Notes: generated by a model from the letters alone, not told the origin. 64,000 nucleotides of DNA from Sesamum alatum (GCA_034509735.1 JACGWO010000007.1:26006046-26070045); one strand, 5' to 3'. Counted from the stretch's first letter, positions 22,221 through 35,367 are shown. Translations and numbers: made by a program.

Positions 22221-24982
22221 TTGCGCAGATACGGTTTTCTTTTTCCTAGGTTTTTTTTGGCAAATTTGTTAATTTAAGGATTTTCGACAGCTACAACAGT
22301 ATTTGATGGAATTTTTAAATGTGAGAGATCAAATTTGAATAAGTGACATAGTTAAAAGACCAAAATGATATTTATGTAGAATTAATTATTATATTTGGGA
22401 CATTTTTATTTTTTTTAAGGTAGTTTTCCTATTCTCACTGTTGGGGTGAGCTTATAAGTTTTTCAAAACATCTTATAAGATGTCTAAATTTAAAAGAATA
22501 TTATAAAGTGTTTGATATTTTATTTTTTAAAATAGTGCTTAAAAGATCTAAAAATAAGATACTAGAAATTTATAAGACCTATTTTAAAAATCTTGACGAG
22601 TCAGTACAATATTTGTAAAATAAAAAAATTACCATTAGTGACACACACACATATATACATATATTATAAATTTCATAATCTTATTTTATTCAAACACTTT
22701 AAAAACTTATTTTTAAAATAAAATTTAAATTCATATAAGTTCAAAAAACATCTTACAAATTGTAGAGCTTATTAAATATTTATAATAAGATTAAACAAAC
22801 ACCCTCTTAGTTAAGGACTGATATTTAGGGTGCAGGTATGAAAAGGAGTAGTGGGTGTTTGAGGTATAATGGATAAACAGATTAGGTAACTTTAATATGA
22901 GATGATTTATATTAATTAATGAAGTATGATTAGTGAAATCTTTTTGACTCGCGAGTCACAAGTAGTCTGATTTCTTTTGACACTCAGTCCCTTGCAGTCG
23001 TCGTCATCATCATCATCATCGTTATTGTTTAAGGGAAATAATTTAAGGGGAATAATATAAAGTTATTATTTTATTTTAGGTTGGCTTATTGGGTCAAAAT
23101 ATGTTCAAGTACAACATGTTAGGAGACTGATTATGATGTTCGAGTCCAATCGAAATGAGTCCAAACAACTTATGCCGTTACTTATACCTATAAAAAGGGG
23201 TCTCCGAGAGATATATAAAACATACTACATACACATAGCAAATATCCGGTAAAGCAAGTCCAAGAAGCTCTTTTTCACAACGAAGTACAACCACAAAGAT
23301 TCCACATATTCATTTGTATCAAATCTTCGAGCTTTGATACTATGATTTAATGTGATATGTAGTTTGATCAGTTCAGAGAAAATTATATATTCGTATCAAA
23401 TAACAAGTTTCAAGCCCTTGTATAGCAGTTTGAAGAAAAAAATTGTGAGACTATTGTCACTTCAGAAATGGTAACTCTTTTTATTTAATTTATAATAAAT
23501 TCATTTGTTCATATCTTTTCTTATTGGACAATTTATTTGTACAGACTCCAAATTTATGTGACCACCTAAAAAAAAAGAGTCGGATGCATCTTTCTTTTTT
23601 CTTAAGATCTTTTAGAGGGTATTCGACTATATTTATTTAAAGTGTTTTATAAATTCATACACATTATAAGTTATTTAAAAGCTTATCAGGTATAATATTT
23701 ATTATAAAAATAATTAAGCACATAAATTATTTCAATAAATATGATGTTAGATTAATTGATGATATGTTTTTATTTGTATTTATAAGATGTTAATGAGTTT
23801 GGTATAATGTCTTTTTTTATATTTTACAAATGAATAAAAAGGACGCGATCTAACGATAATTATGGAAGTAGCTATGTCTTGATATACTTTATATCTAAAT
23901 TATTTTTAAATGTTCTACGAAATTACGGATTGGCTACAGATAAAAGTTTAGTGGACAATATTTTGACAAAAATAAGAAATATATAGTTGACAGCTGATCG
24001 GCTAAACTTTTGAACAATGTTTAAAATTCAGCCCGAATCGGCAAGTTGGATAGATTTGGTTCAATTCATAAAATCGGAGTAGTTTTAAAATTGTTCTACT
24101 TTTTAAAAATTGCTTGAACTACCGGTGACCCAATTGATCCGATCCCAGATCAAGTGAACCAATCGATTCATGAATTTTTTTAAAATTTTCAAAAACTGAT
24201 ACAACTTGAAATTGAACCTATAACAATTCATATAAAAATTGAAAAAAAAAATACCTACAAGCCGACACCCACATTATAATAATGATTTGAATTATATATA
24301 CTAACAAATGAACAAATTTATTAAGCCCATAATTTAATTAAATTTTATCGTATAATTACCAAGTTGCTTATAAAATTATAATTTACATAATAATTTATAT
24401 ATTATTTTAAGAATGGGATACTAACAATTTATTGGCAATAAATGTTGTTATAACTTAATTATAATGCTAAATTAATAGTTTGTCATGTTTGTTATTTACG
24501 CAGTTCTTCTATTTTATACCTAAAAGTTTTGATATACTAATTTTACTATCAAATTTTGGGATACTTTTAACTCCTACAGTAACATTTTTTTTTAAAATTT
24601 ATATTGTTGTATTTATTTCATCATGTTAATATATTTTTATATATTAATTTTTATTATGACATGATTATAAAATCACTGGTTCAACCACAGTTTATCCGAC
24701 GGTTGAACCAATGACCCTTGACCTAGTCAATTTTCGTTTCCATCAACAGTCCGAATTTTAAAGCATTGCTTTTGAATCAAAATATTAGGGGAAATAGTTT
24801 TTCATCCCATATGTTAGGTTCAATACACTTTTCATCCTATCGCTCACAAGTTTCTTATTAATGGTCTCATAAATCACAAAAAAGTCTCACTTTAAGTCAT
24901 GTCATTAGATTTCGTCAGTATATGACAGACAAAGACACTTGCTAAGCATATGACCATTAACTCTACAATCACTTTAATTTAC
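22194..24982. other. AT-rich intergenic stretch with degraded repeats
   Basis: No gene. A MITE-like block at about 22440-22806 ends AAACAAACACCCTC and has inverted ATAAG-rich arms. Around 23190-23470 a TATA-like CTATAAAAAGGGG followed by a CA-rich leader resembles an LTR promoter, but LTR ends could not be set. A (TCATCA)-type run lies near 23003. Confidence 0.35.
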
Positions 24983-25459
24983 CATCACTACAAGAGAGCA
25001 GGTCTTCAGAGACGGAAATTAAAGACGGAAAAATTCCATCAATAAATTTCACCTTTCAAAGACGGATTCAGAGACGAAAAATATTCTGTCTTAAATTATA
25101 AACTAAGACTACAATATAGAGACGACAATTTTGACAAATAGGAATTTTTTAAAAAAATTAAAAAAAAATAATTTATGAAAAAATTTCCATCTTTAATTCT
25201 GTCTCTAATGTGTAATAGAATAAAAGTTTAAGACGGAAATATATCTGTCTCAAAATTTGGGATTTTGAAACGGAATCAAAAATAAATTTTGAAAATAATA
25301 TTTTTTATTTTTTATTTTAATTTTTTTAATAAATCCATCTTTATTTCCGTCTCAGAATAAAAATTCTGTGACGGAAACAATGATTGAATTTTAAAATAAA
25401 TTAAATAATTTACCCATTTATTAAATAAATTAAAGAATTTCTCTCAAGACAAGAGATTA

Positions 25460-25900
25460 TAGAATTCGCGCGGTAGTCTCCTCTCCAAACCCTATTCACC
25501 TGGCACCGCGGAGCTCCACCGTGATTTGCTGTGGCCTCTATCTACCATCTCTTCAGGTATTTTTCCCTCATCTCTCTCTCATAGTGTTTGTTTTCTTCAG
25601 TACCGTGGCTGGTACTTTTATGTACTCCATTGTTATGCTTGTTTTAATGTTCTTAAGTATTTTTCCTGTATCAGTTCTTATTCCAAATGGAGAATGCTAC
25701 GCTTTTGCTCTTTGTGAAAATTTTCGCTTTTGGTTGCTGTGTAAAATCAGAGAATTTGAGAAAGAACCTAGTCTTTGCATTTTACTTTGTATTTTATTTT
25801 TGTGTAGGTTCAGTTAGATACTGGAATATCTGTGATTTCATAATAGTTCCACCAAAATTCTTGTACAGAAATTTTCCGTTTGGCTAGAATCTGGTATCAA
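25460..25900 (+). other. Possible captured gene 5' end inside the CACTA element
   Basis: A sudden GC-richer stretch (CGCGCGGTAGTC, ACCTGGCACCGCGGAGC) ends in CTTCAG followed by GTATTTTTCC, like a 5' exon and splice donor. A second exon-like piece ends CTTCTCGAG before GTATGTC near 28030. No protein family was recognised. CACTA elements are known to carry host gene pieces; capture here is inference. Confidence 0.35.
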
Positions 25901-25979
25901 CATAAAGTTAGTGATATTGTATTATGTTCATATTTGATCGATAATATTGTAACTTCTAATTTGGTGTTACAGCCTGTGG

Positions 25980-25980
<1 letters not shown>

Positions 25981-26016
<36 letters not shown>

Positions 26017-26017
26017 G
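25981..26017 (+). repeat. Compound (CT)n(CA)n microsatellite
   Basis: A run of CT dinucleotides passes directly into CA dinucleotides. Confidence 0.9.
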
Positions 26018-28240
26018 CATACATTTGTATCCACTCCTTCAAGCAGAGATTCTTGTTACATTTTGCTAACTAAAAATTGAAAATATAGTTTACCTGTAAT
26101 AGCCACATAAGAAATATTCTCAAATGGAATTTATTGTTTCCCTCTATAATATTTATATTTTTGTGATTATGTCCATGTGTTAAGCTTTCTCCCTCTCATA
26201 TATTTGCTCTGTTAATTCGGTTATTTGGTTAGGCTTTGTAACTCCGTGAAGCATTCTGGAATATTGCCTCTTTCATTTTAAGAAGTTTATATGTCAAAGC
26301 CCCTCCTCACCCTACTCATTTTCTGGATTCCCCTTTTGGTTGAGCTTGATGAAGTTTGGTATTTCCACCATGACGATATTGAATTGTGTGGCTTGTACAA
26401 AACTTAAATGTTCGTGATATTTTGATTTAATTGTCATCTAGAATTGCTTTGAATTGTCTGTTGCAACTACATATGATTTTACAGATTATTTTTTTGAGAA
26501 TTAAGTTGAGTAATCTAGAGTCTACCAAATTTTACTAACTTGTACTGATGAATTTTGCAGTTATTTGTCATTAATTGGTGTCCATTCTGTGGTTTAACTA
26601 GGCTACCGTCATCTTTTGAGTAAGCATCACTCAACCTGATGAGTTTATTGTTGACTAATTTTCACATTCAAATCATGTGTCATTGTTGGCAATCAGAGTG
26701 GATGATGCTCTATTTACCACTTGAGTGATGACAAATAGAGTTCTAAGTGTTTTGCATTAGAAATGCGGTATCATGTCATATGTGGCATATCTGCATAAGG
26801 CATCAACTGCTCAATAATCTTAGTAGGCATTAGGTTTACCAGATGATGCCCAATAACATCAGTAGGCTTAGCTTTACCTTTTGTAGAGTTGTATGTTTGT
26901 CATGAAAAATACTGATTTCAAAAATTAAGTCGTTTAACTTACTGTACATCTTCTCTACAAGTCTTGTGAGCTGAAAGCTTGACCTTATCACAAAATGCAC
27001 TTTCAAAGTTTTGGTCATCCCCTGCCTGTATGTAATTTTCATTTTGTTAATCAGTGACATGGTAATTGACGATGTCTTGACACCTTATTTTCTTGTTAAT
27101 CACTTGCGTCAAACAATATGGATAAATATAAAAATAGTGAACCATGCTTTGCTTTTATATGTGCTCTGCGTGGTGCTTGTAGTTCAGTTATGGCCTGATG
27201 GCTGATATATATCAAAATATGATGTGCAGACGGATCATTAATACAATGTATATATGTGTAAATTGTAATTAAATTTCATGGAGTCTGGAAAATATTTAGT
27301 TGTTGCTGAAGCGAGATGTTGGTTGTTTCATAATGAGTATAATAGCTATGTAGCCATGTGATATCTTACTAGTAGCTGGAATAACAATTTCTTTTTATGA
27401 GTTCCATGTCTATACTACTTTTAATGAGGCTATTGTGAACTTGACTTACTTTGGTAGAGTTACTATTTTAACAATCTGGTTGGTTTTTATCCTGAATCAA
27501 CTCTCACTCTGAACTAGTTAATAAAGCATACACAAGTCCTAATCTCTGTTAAACCTAGGTCAGAAGTTTATGTATGAAGCTTGGTCAACTCAAGTGTAAA
27601 TGGTGTTATTGACCCTGCATCTCTCGCATTGAAATCTGAGCAGATTTCTTCTTTGACAATGTTTGCTTTAAATCTATGCCATGTTTTTGTGGCAAAAACC
27701 TTAATAATGCATCCCAATTGCACCTATTTGAAGTCAGTGTCATTTCTTGAATTCAAGATATAGTTTATTTGGTAGAATATTAAATGTAAAGGAGTTTTGT
27801 CTATGCATTATACAAGAAGCATGGCTCGAATACGTTCAATACATTAGAAAGTATGTCCAGAAATAAATTAACGTACTTTGGTTTCATTTGAAAATCTTAA
27901 ACCCCACCCCCCCCCCCCCCCCAATTACACTTGATTACAAGAATTGCCCTTTATTTTTTTTTTTTTTCATTTTTTGCTACTGCTAGCTCCATGGCCTCTT
28001 CCTAGTTTCTACGGTTCTCTTGTCTTCTCGAGGTATGTCTTTGAATTATTGTTCTTTATATTGTTCATTACTTTTTTGGGCTATTCTGTCTAGTGTTTTT
28101 TACTACATAATGAGTGATTTTCAATTTAATGAGTGATTGAGTAATTGTCTTTGGTGGGATTAGATTATGAGTGCCCGAGTGGGATCGTGGTCTTTGACTT
28201 TGTGCAATCATATATTGCTTCTGATGAACTGTTTCTGTAA

Positions 28241-28328
28241 TGGGGTTTTGGTTCTACTTGTAGAAGTTGGATTTTTAACTTCAATGGGGTTTTGGTTCTA
28301 CTTGTAGAAGTTGGATTTTTAACTTCAA
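28241..28328 (+). repeat. Perfect 44-bp tandem duplication
   Basis: The unit starting TGGGGTTTTGGTTC occurs twice head to tail without a mismatch (28241-28284, 28285-28328), so it is recent. It lies in the non-coding interior of the CACTA element. Confidence 0.9.
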
Positions 28329-29094
28329 TGCCTTGGGGTTTTACTTCAGGAATTAGTGAAGTAAAGAGACTATTATTTAAAGCTTGCTTATTTTCTCCAA
28401 TTGCTTGTCTTTGGGTTTTGATTTTTTCATTTGGTTGTTCTAATCATTGTCAAATTTATATTTTCGTAAGATTTTCTGTCGTCAATTTCTAGTATCTGTT
28501 TCTTAGTAGAAAATCAAAGTCATTATGCCTGCTAGTTAGTTGAATAATGCATCTAACAATCTTTTGATAGGGAATTAATTATGCCTCTTAGTAAGTTGTG
28601 GTGATGGGTTGGATGAAAACCTATTAGTCTTTACATTGTCTTCTACGATATTTTTGAAGCAAAGGAATACCTGAAGACAAATGGGGTGGATGTTGGCTCT
28701 AACTCATAGATATTTGATCAAAGCACTAGAAGATTTATGATCATTGTTTTGGAGGTATCTACAATAAGAATTGTATTCTTAGACAGATTTCTCTTCAATT
28801 TTCGTTTTGGGATTGTCTCAAAGTTTGGCACTCTAGACGCATATAGCTTGGATAGGAAAATTTTTGTACTGGAAATGGCTGAGATTTGTACACTGTAACT
28901 GAGACCTAGCATCTGTCTTTTTTCTTTTTCTTATATATATATATATATATATGAAATTTGTAATGTCTTTTTTGCGAATTATTTATTTCGTTTTTCTATT
29001 TCTTCTGTGAAATTTGGAGTATCTCTATAATGCCCTTGGTGAATTTAACTAATTGATTGTAGTTTTGTCCTTGCCTCTTGGATGAAAACACTAA

Positions 29095-30184
29095 GGCCAC
29101 GTTTACTTTGAGGATAGAATTATATGAGTGATAGGATTATCTTGAATTAAATGAATGATAAAAAAGCCCTGTATTAATTGTAATGTGTTTATTTACATGT
29201 ATTAAAAAATTGTGATAAAATCTGTGTAGTGTTTACTTTGTTGTATTAATTTGTTTTTTATGGAAAAATACCCATTTGCCCTTCAATAATTAAATAAAAG
29301 GGCCTAAAATCATTTCACCCACCTCTTTGCAAGAAGAGTTTAGTTGATCCTCATTCATTTCAATTTTTTGAAAGTACTCTCACCTCCTCCAAGTATCATC
29401 GGTAAGAACATGAATATCTTGAAAATATTTTATAGTTGTTTATGTAATTGTTGTGATTTTCGTAAGTTCTCTAATTTTGAAAATTAATTTTTTTAAGAAC
29501 ATTCAATTACTCTTGTAAGAACATTTGTTTGAGAACTTTCAATTGTTCATCTTATTTCTTTCAGTTTCAGTTTTTATTACGAATTTGTCGGCAAAAATTA
29601 AAAGAAATTAATTTTCTTTCACTTTCAGTTTTTATTACTTTGAAATACACCTGCTAATTATGAAAAATTTCGCCTGCAAATTACAGATTTAAATGGTGTT
29701 TAATTTGGGAAAATAAATTTTTATTTTGGTGCTTAATTTTTACGAATTTATCTGCAAAATTAAAAGAAATTAAGTTTACGAAAATTCAAAATAAAAAAAA
29801 AATTAATCGGTAAATTGAAGAAGAAGAATGGGAGAAAATGAAGAAGAACTCACCTTCTTCTTCACTGCTGCTGCTCTCGTTCACTGATGAAGGAGAAATG
29901 AAGAAATGTGGTCAAAAGGCAAAGAGGAGTTGAGTGTTGAGTGTTAGGTGAGCAAATATTGTCTTATTAAAGTGCAAAATGGACTTTACCCACATGCATT
30001 AATGGTTGTATAAAATCTGATATAACTTATACCACCACTTTTGGTGGTGGTATAAGTTATGTAAGTGTAACAGTGATTAGTACCGGGCTCTGAATTTGTA
30101 CAGGGCCTCATACATGAAAGTAAACAACATATTGTCCTATACTAATTTTCTTATACAGGCTAATAATGCAAAGTAAACGGGGCG
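29095..30184. mobile_element. PIF/Harbinger-type non-autonomous element
   Basis: Ends GGCCACGTTTACTTTG and CAAAGTAAACGGGGCG form inverted repeats, flanked by the 3-bp duplication TAA, the target length and motif of PIF/Harbinger elements. 1,090 bp. The inside has an internal hairpin (ACCACCACTTTTGGTGGTGG near 30033). No transposase frame. Confidence 0.65.
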
Positions 30185-30216
30185 TAATAGGAGTAATAGA
30201 AGGATATTGTTATAAA

Positions 30217-31359
30217 GGGTTAAATGCAAATTACTCCCCTGTGATATTGAAAATGAGCAAATTACCCCCCTGTGAAAAAAAAATTAGCAAATTACCCCCC
30301 TGTGTTTTTATAAATAGAGCAAATTAGCCCCTCACGCGACTTCGTGTAATTCACGCGCATTTTTTAAATTTTTTATTTTTTTAAATTTTTAATCATAAAA
30401 TTATTTTTACATCTTTATTATTAGCAATTGGATCTGATTGAATCTAAGGTCCAAATTTAACTAATAAGATCAATGATCCAGATTTTACTTAATTCGATCA
30501 ACGGTTTAGATTTAAATGCATATATTTATCTTATATATATTTATATAAAATTTAATTAGAAATAAATATATATTTTTATTAATAAAAACAATATATGTAT
30601 GTATGTATATATATATATATAGAGAGAGAGGAGAACTGGATGGAGGGGTGGGCGGCCGCCGACGGCGATGGGAGGTTGGAGCGGAGGCCGGCTAATGGAG
30701 GTCGCAGAGGGGGCTGGGAGACGACGACGGGGGCGGGGGGATTTGGGCGCCGGCGACCTGGGGAAGGGAGAAGGTCGCGCGGATTTGGGGGACGAAGGGT
30801 CGCGCCGGATCTGGGGAGGGGGAGAGGAGAGGCGCGCCGGATCTGGGGAGGGGAGGTGGAACGAGGCGGCGACGGGGAAGGTGGAGGTGGGCCGGCGACG
30901 GGGAAGGTGGAGGTGGCGCAGCGACGGGAAAGGTGAAGATGGGGCGGCGGCTCTGAGTCGGGGAAGGTGGTGGGGGCAAGGTGGTGGTGGTGGGGAAGGT
31001 GGCGAGGGCAAGGTGGTGGTGGTGGTGGTGGGGAAGGTGGCGGGGTGGGGGGTTTTTTTAATTAAAAAATATATATTATTACATAATATAAATACATATT
31101 ATAATATTTTTTTTATTATTATAAATATTATATACATTATATATAATATATATTATAATATATTTAAATATAAAATAATATTTTATTATTAAAAATCGAT
31201 AAAAAATCGCACTTACCGCGCGTGTGGTACACCACCAAGGCCGAGGGGGTAAATTGCTTCATTCTTAAAAACACAGGGGGGCAATTTGATATTTATTTTA
31301 TCATAGGGGGGTATTTTGCACATTTCTTATATCACAGGGAGGTAGCATGCATTTTTCCC
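30217..31359. mobile_element. Large foldback element with GC-rich cargo (Pack-MULE-like)
   Basis: The arms (about 30217-30345 and 31235-31359) are the same inverted sequences as the small foldback MITEs (GGGTTAAATGCAAATTAC... and its complement). They are flanked by a 10-bp duplication with one mismatch (TTGTTATAAA and TTATTATAAA). Instead of a tight loop the arms enclose about 890 bases: AT-rich DNA, a TA/GA microsatellite, a 400-base G-rich block (about 30640-31050, GC well above the surroundings, ending in GGTGGTGG runs) and more AT-rich DNA. The block is open in several frames because of composition. Capture of a host gene piece is a hypothesis. Confidence 0.6.
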
Positions 31360-31946
31360 TTATTATAAATAATGTGGAGGAAAGGCTTTTAGTGGTCCAG
31401 TGAACGGTGAATCTTAGGAGATTGAAGATTGAGATCTCGAGCAAACCTTTCAAAAGAAAAAGTGAGTCTGAACTGTGATAGATCTCCGAGTCAAAATATG
31501 TATGTAACTTCCCCCAGTTGTTACAGATCTTACTTTAAGAGAGTGAAGAAAGTATTGCAGGTTGCGGCTTTGGCATTTACCAAATTTTTGTTTTTAACAA
31601 TAAAATTAAAGATGAATTTATAGACGGAATCAACCAGAGAATTAAAGACAGATATGGAGATGGATTATCTTTAGGAGTCTCACGAATTTAAAGATAGAAT
31701 TAAAGATGGATTAAAGACAGATTCAGAGACGGATATTGTCTAGGTTTGTTTGAATACAGAGACGGATTTACAGATGGACTCCATCCGTAATAATATTCAA
31801 AGACGGATGTAGCTACGGAATCAACCATTGGACTTTCAGCAACAAATTTTTTGACGAAAATTTTCCGTCTCTGATATCTTTAGAGACGGAATTATAAGCT
31901 CCAGAGACGGATTCCGTCTCTGAAACCCTGTTTTCTTGTAGTGCAT

Positions 31947-32925
31947 GTGCTTAGCACTTTTAGTCCCATTAGTTTACGGAATTATAAGTTGGTATCATAA
32001 GTTACAAAAAGTATCACTTTTAATCATTCTGTCAAATTCCATTAGTATTCTGCATACTGATCACGTGCTTAGCACATGCTTTTTTCATCAAAATACTAAT
32101 AAAATCTAACGAAAGAACTAAAAATGAGGATTAATGTAATCAATGGGACAAAAAGTTTACCTGCAATCCTATTATACAAGACAATAGATGCAATTTTCCC
32201 AAAATATTATATTTGTATATGGTCGATATTTTTCGTTATTTAACAATGAATATTTTTTTATCATATAATATTTTATAATATCTTGAATATGTAACTTTAG
32301 GTAATTAAATATAATATTAGTTGTGATTTTATTCTTGTAAACTATCATGATTTCTCTTCTTCCGTCATATAAGAAAGTAAAAGAGAAAACAAATTCTTTA
32401 AAATTATTATGACAGCTCTAAATAATTCCATCATTGCACACTCTATATGGGGCCAACCGACGAATAAAATAATCAAGAACTATTGGCTAAGATCAAAGTT
32501 AAATGAATTATTCAATCCTATAATTAGAATTTAATCTTTTCAAGCAATCCAATAAACACAATTTAATTATCTTGATCTTCTATATTAATAATTTTTTACC
32601 ACAAGCTTTAGAACACGTGTTTTACATGGTTTATATATGACTTTCATTCTCAATATTTTTCCTTGTGTAATTTCAAATTGTCATTATTGCTATCACGACT
32701 CATAAGAAGTGTCAATATGAAAATAAGCATATCAGCCAAAACATTCCACCTAATTACTTAATTTGCTAGAAACTTCAATTTTATAAAAAGAATGATTGTA
32801 GTTGAATTTTTTACTTGAAATTTCTTAGAGCAAATTGTTGATCACTCAAAATTCGACGAAAGTTTTTGAGATGATATTTTATATTCGCACTTTTTTATGA
32901 ACTCAAATATCCTAACATAAGCAAG
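31947..32925. other. AT-rich intergenic stretch, no gene seen
   Basis: No open frame or element with clear ends. Confidence 0.4.
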
Positions 32926-32935
32926 TACAGAACAC

Positions 32936-34319
32936 GGGTAGATTACACATTTGGTATTTATATGTAGGGCCAAAATTGATTTTGGTACTTAAAGGCATGA
33001 TTTTAGCTCATAATATTTAAAGTATTATAATTTTGGTCCAATCGTTAAAATTGAAATTAAAGTCAAAGTTGGAATATAGCTGGACCTTGTTCTGTTGGCT
33101 TTGCACGGCGGCACGGCCAGGTTGTGAAGAACGCCGCCTGACTGTGTCGGAGGACAGGGCCGTGTCAACTCCTTTTTACTTCTGCAGTTTAATCATTTCT
33201 GTAGATTTCGCGGTGATTGAGGTCAAGGGCGTGCCAGCGGAGTTTCTGGGGAAGCTAATCCTAGAGCACACCAGAAGGTAAATGTGCATTTCTTGGAGCT
33301 ATATTCTGTGCGTAGATTTGCTACCGAGGAATTTGAGGGTAAGAAGTGAAGAGAAGAGAATAGAAGTGGAGGGGGCAAATGACTGAAATGAATGTTGGGA
33401 CAAATGAGGGATATGCAGAAATTGTGTATTATGAAGTCAAAACAAGAGTTAGATTTTGTATTTTTAAAACAATTATTGCCCTACTCTGGTGCTAACGACA
33501 ACGATTTATAATTTCAAAGTAGCAACACTATAAACTTAGAGAACAATGATCTAAAAATATTTTGGAACTCTCTTATTAAACTATACTTGCAGAATGCTTT
33601 TATTGTTAAGAATGCTATGGAATGAATTGAATGAAAATGAAGTAAATTGAGAAACCTATTTATAGTAGTTGGAAATTTATCATTGAATGAACATATCTAA
33701 TCGTAAAAGATGCCTTTAAGAAGTTATGACTTGTCATTCGAATTGACGCATTATTTCACCCAAATGACATATTATTTCATTCCAATGGACGTAACATTTC
33801 ACCAAAAGGGTTTCACTCAATGGATACATTATTTCAACCAAAGGACATCCCTATTTGGTTGATTAGATACGGTCGAATGATGACTGGGTACCATCAACCA
33901 TCATCCACGTGATACGAGCTTGTTATGCATTGCACATTATAACCGATCACTGGTCACGATTTAATCCAACAAACATAAATTTAATAAATAACTTTATTTT
34001 GATATATCATTCACTATTTTCCAACAATGACTTCAGCCCCTCTTTTTATTTCCCACTTGCGCAACGTAGGCGTGTTCAATAGAACAGGACCATGTTCTTC
34101 GACACAGCTAGGCCGTGCAAAATCTGCCAATAGACCAGGGCCTGGCTGTGTTCTCCAACAAAGTCTTTCTGGTTCCGTTTAACTTTAACTTCAATTTTAA
34201 TGGTTGAACTAAAATCATAAAAATGTAGAAATTTTAGGGTCCAAAATCCTCCCTCCAAATGTATAGGGACCAACATCAATTTTGGCACATAGTATAGCGG
34301 TCAAAAGTGTAATTTACCC
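32936..34319. mobile_element. Long-TIR element, probably Mutator-like
   Basis: The left end GGGTAGATTACACATTTGG and right end CAAAAGTGTAATTTACCC are inverted and the similarity reaches inward about 200 bases, including a TTTGCACGGC block present in both arms. Flanks TACAGAACAC and TATTCAACAC match at 7 of 10 positions, consistent with an old 9-10-bp duplication. The interior (about 33280-34070) has no transposase. Superfamily is inferred. Confidence 0.55.
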
Positions 34320-34429
34320 TATTCAACACCAACGAAGTCACGTATTCTTTCTTTTTTATTTTTATTATGAAAAGAGAAGTTAAAATCTGGTTTAGGAACT
34401 GCTTCATACACGAGAAGAAATTTAACATT

Positions 34430-34726
34430 TTATTATAACTAATTGCTATGATTAAAAATAAATAATCATAGTAAATAATTATTGATCATGATCACACAAT
34501 AGTAGTTGGTTGTAGTTTTGTGAATGTGGTTAAAATATTTTCATAGTTGAAAGTTATGACAAAAAAATCTGCTATGACTCATAACCATGACAAAAATAAT
34601 TTTCACGATGGATAATTTAAAATTTTGTATTATTATTTATTTCATTAAGATTAATAATAATTATTTACCATAATTTTTAGTTCATAATAAATAAAATTAT
34701 AGTCAATAATAAATTTTTTTCTAGTG
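34430..34726. repeat. Diverged CACTA-type MITE, sibling of the next copy
   Basis: Aligns by eye with 35050-35367 through its length (ATTGATCATGATCAC versus ATTGATCACGGCCAC; GTGGTTAAAATATTTTC versus GTGGCTAAAATATTTGC). The right end TTTTCTAGTG is CACTA-like; the left end is eroded. Confidence 0.45.
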
Positions 34727-35049
34727 ATATCTCGCTCAAACAAAAACACATTAAAATCCATAATTGCAATAATATTTTGAGTGACATAAGTCAGATAACC
34801 TTAGGTCCGCATATGGTATTATTTGTCCTTGTGGCAATCGAGCCTCACATGTGTCATCAATAAAATCCTACAAACAAATATACAAAACAGGAAAAAAAGG
34901 TTGGTAATTAATTTGACTGAAATTTTAGTTCGAATCTGACTCGATTAAATCTGAATTAATTATATGATAAATGTAATACATTTGTCATGTGATTGATATA
35001 TGGTTCAGGAAAAGTGATCAATCATATGACAAGTGTATCACACTTGCTC

Positions 35050-35367
35050 CACTATAAAAAATATGATATTTAACCATGGCTAATTTCCATGGTTAATATT
35101 AAATAACCGTAGCGTATAGTCATTGATCACGGCCACCCAACGGTTGTTGGCCGTGGTTTTTGCGAGGGTGGCTAAAATATTTGCCGTGGCTAAAAGCCAT
35201 GGCGAATATTTTTACCACGGTTAAAAACCGTGACAGATATGTTTTTCATGGTAGAAAAACTAGTTTTTACATCGATTTTTATTTAACCCGAGTTAATAAT
35301 AGTTATTTACCACGATTTTTATCCATGGTCATTAAAAGTATAGCTAATATTATTTTCTTTTATAGTG
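35050..35367. mobile_element. CACTA-type MITE, 318 bp
   Basis: Ends CACTATAAAAAATATG and TTTTCTTTTATAGTG with the 3-bp duplication CTC on both sides. The interior is rich in inverted CCATGGC and ACCACGG words, so the whole element can fold back. Confidence 0.7.

Larger units (their letters stand above)
24986..31943. mobile_element. Non-autonomous CACTA element, 6,958 bp
   Basis: The left end CACTACAAGAGAGCAGG and right end CCCTGTTTTCTTGTAGTG form the CACTA terminal inverted repeats, flanked by the 3-bp duplication CAT. Many copies of AGACGGA(A/T) and its complement crowd both subterminal regions (about 25010-25380 and 31620-31925), the sites bound by the element's own transposase accessory protein. 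No transposase frame is present. The interior holds exon-like segments with splice-donor-like words, a PIF/Harbinger-type element and a foldback element. Movement would need a transposase supplied in trans. Confidence 0.8.

Noticed and set aside
30556..31192. Pro-rich and Gly-rich ORFs on both strands
   Set aside because: Low-complexity frames through the G-rich cargo; no conserved motif and both strands open.
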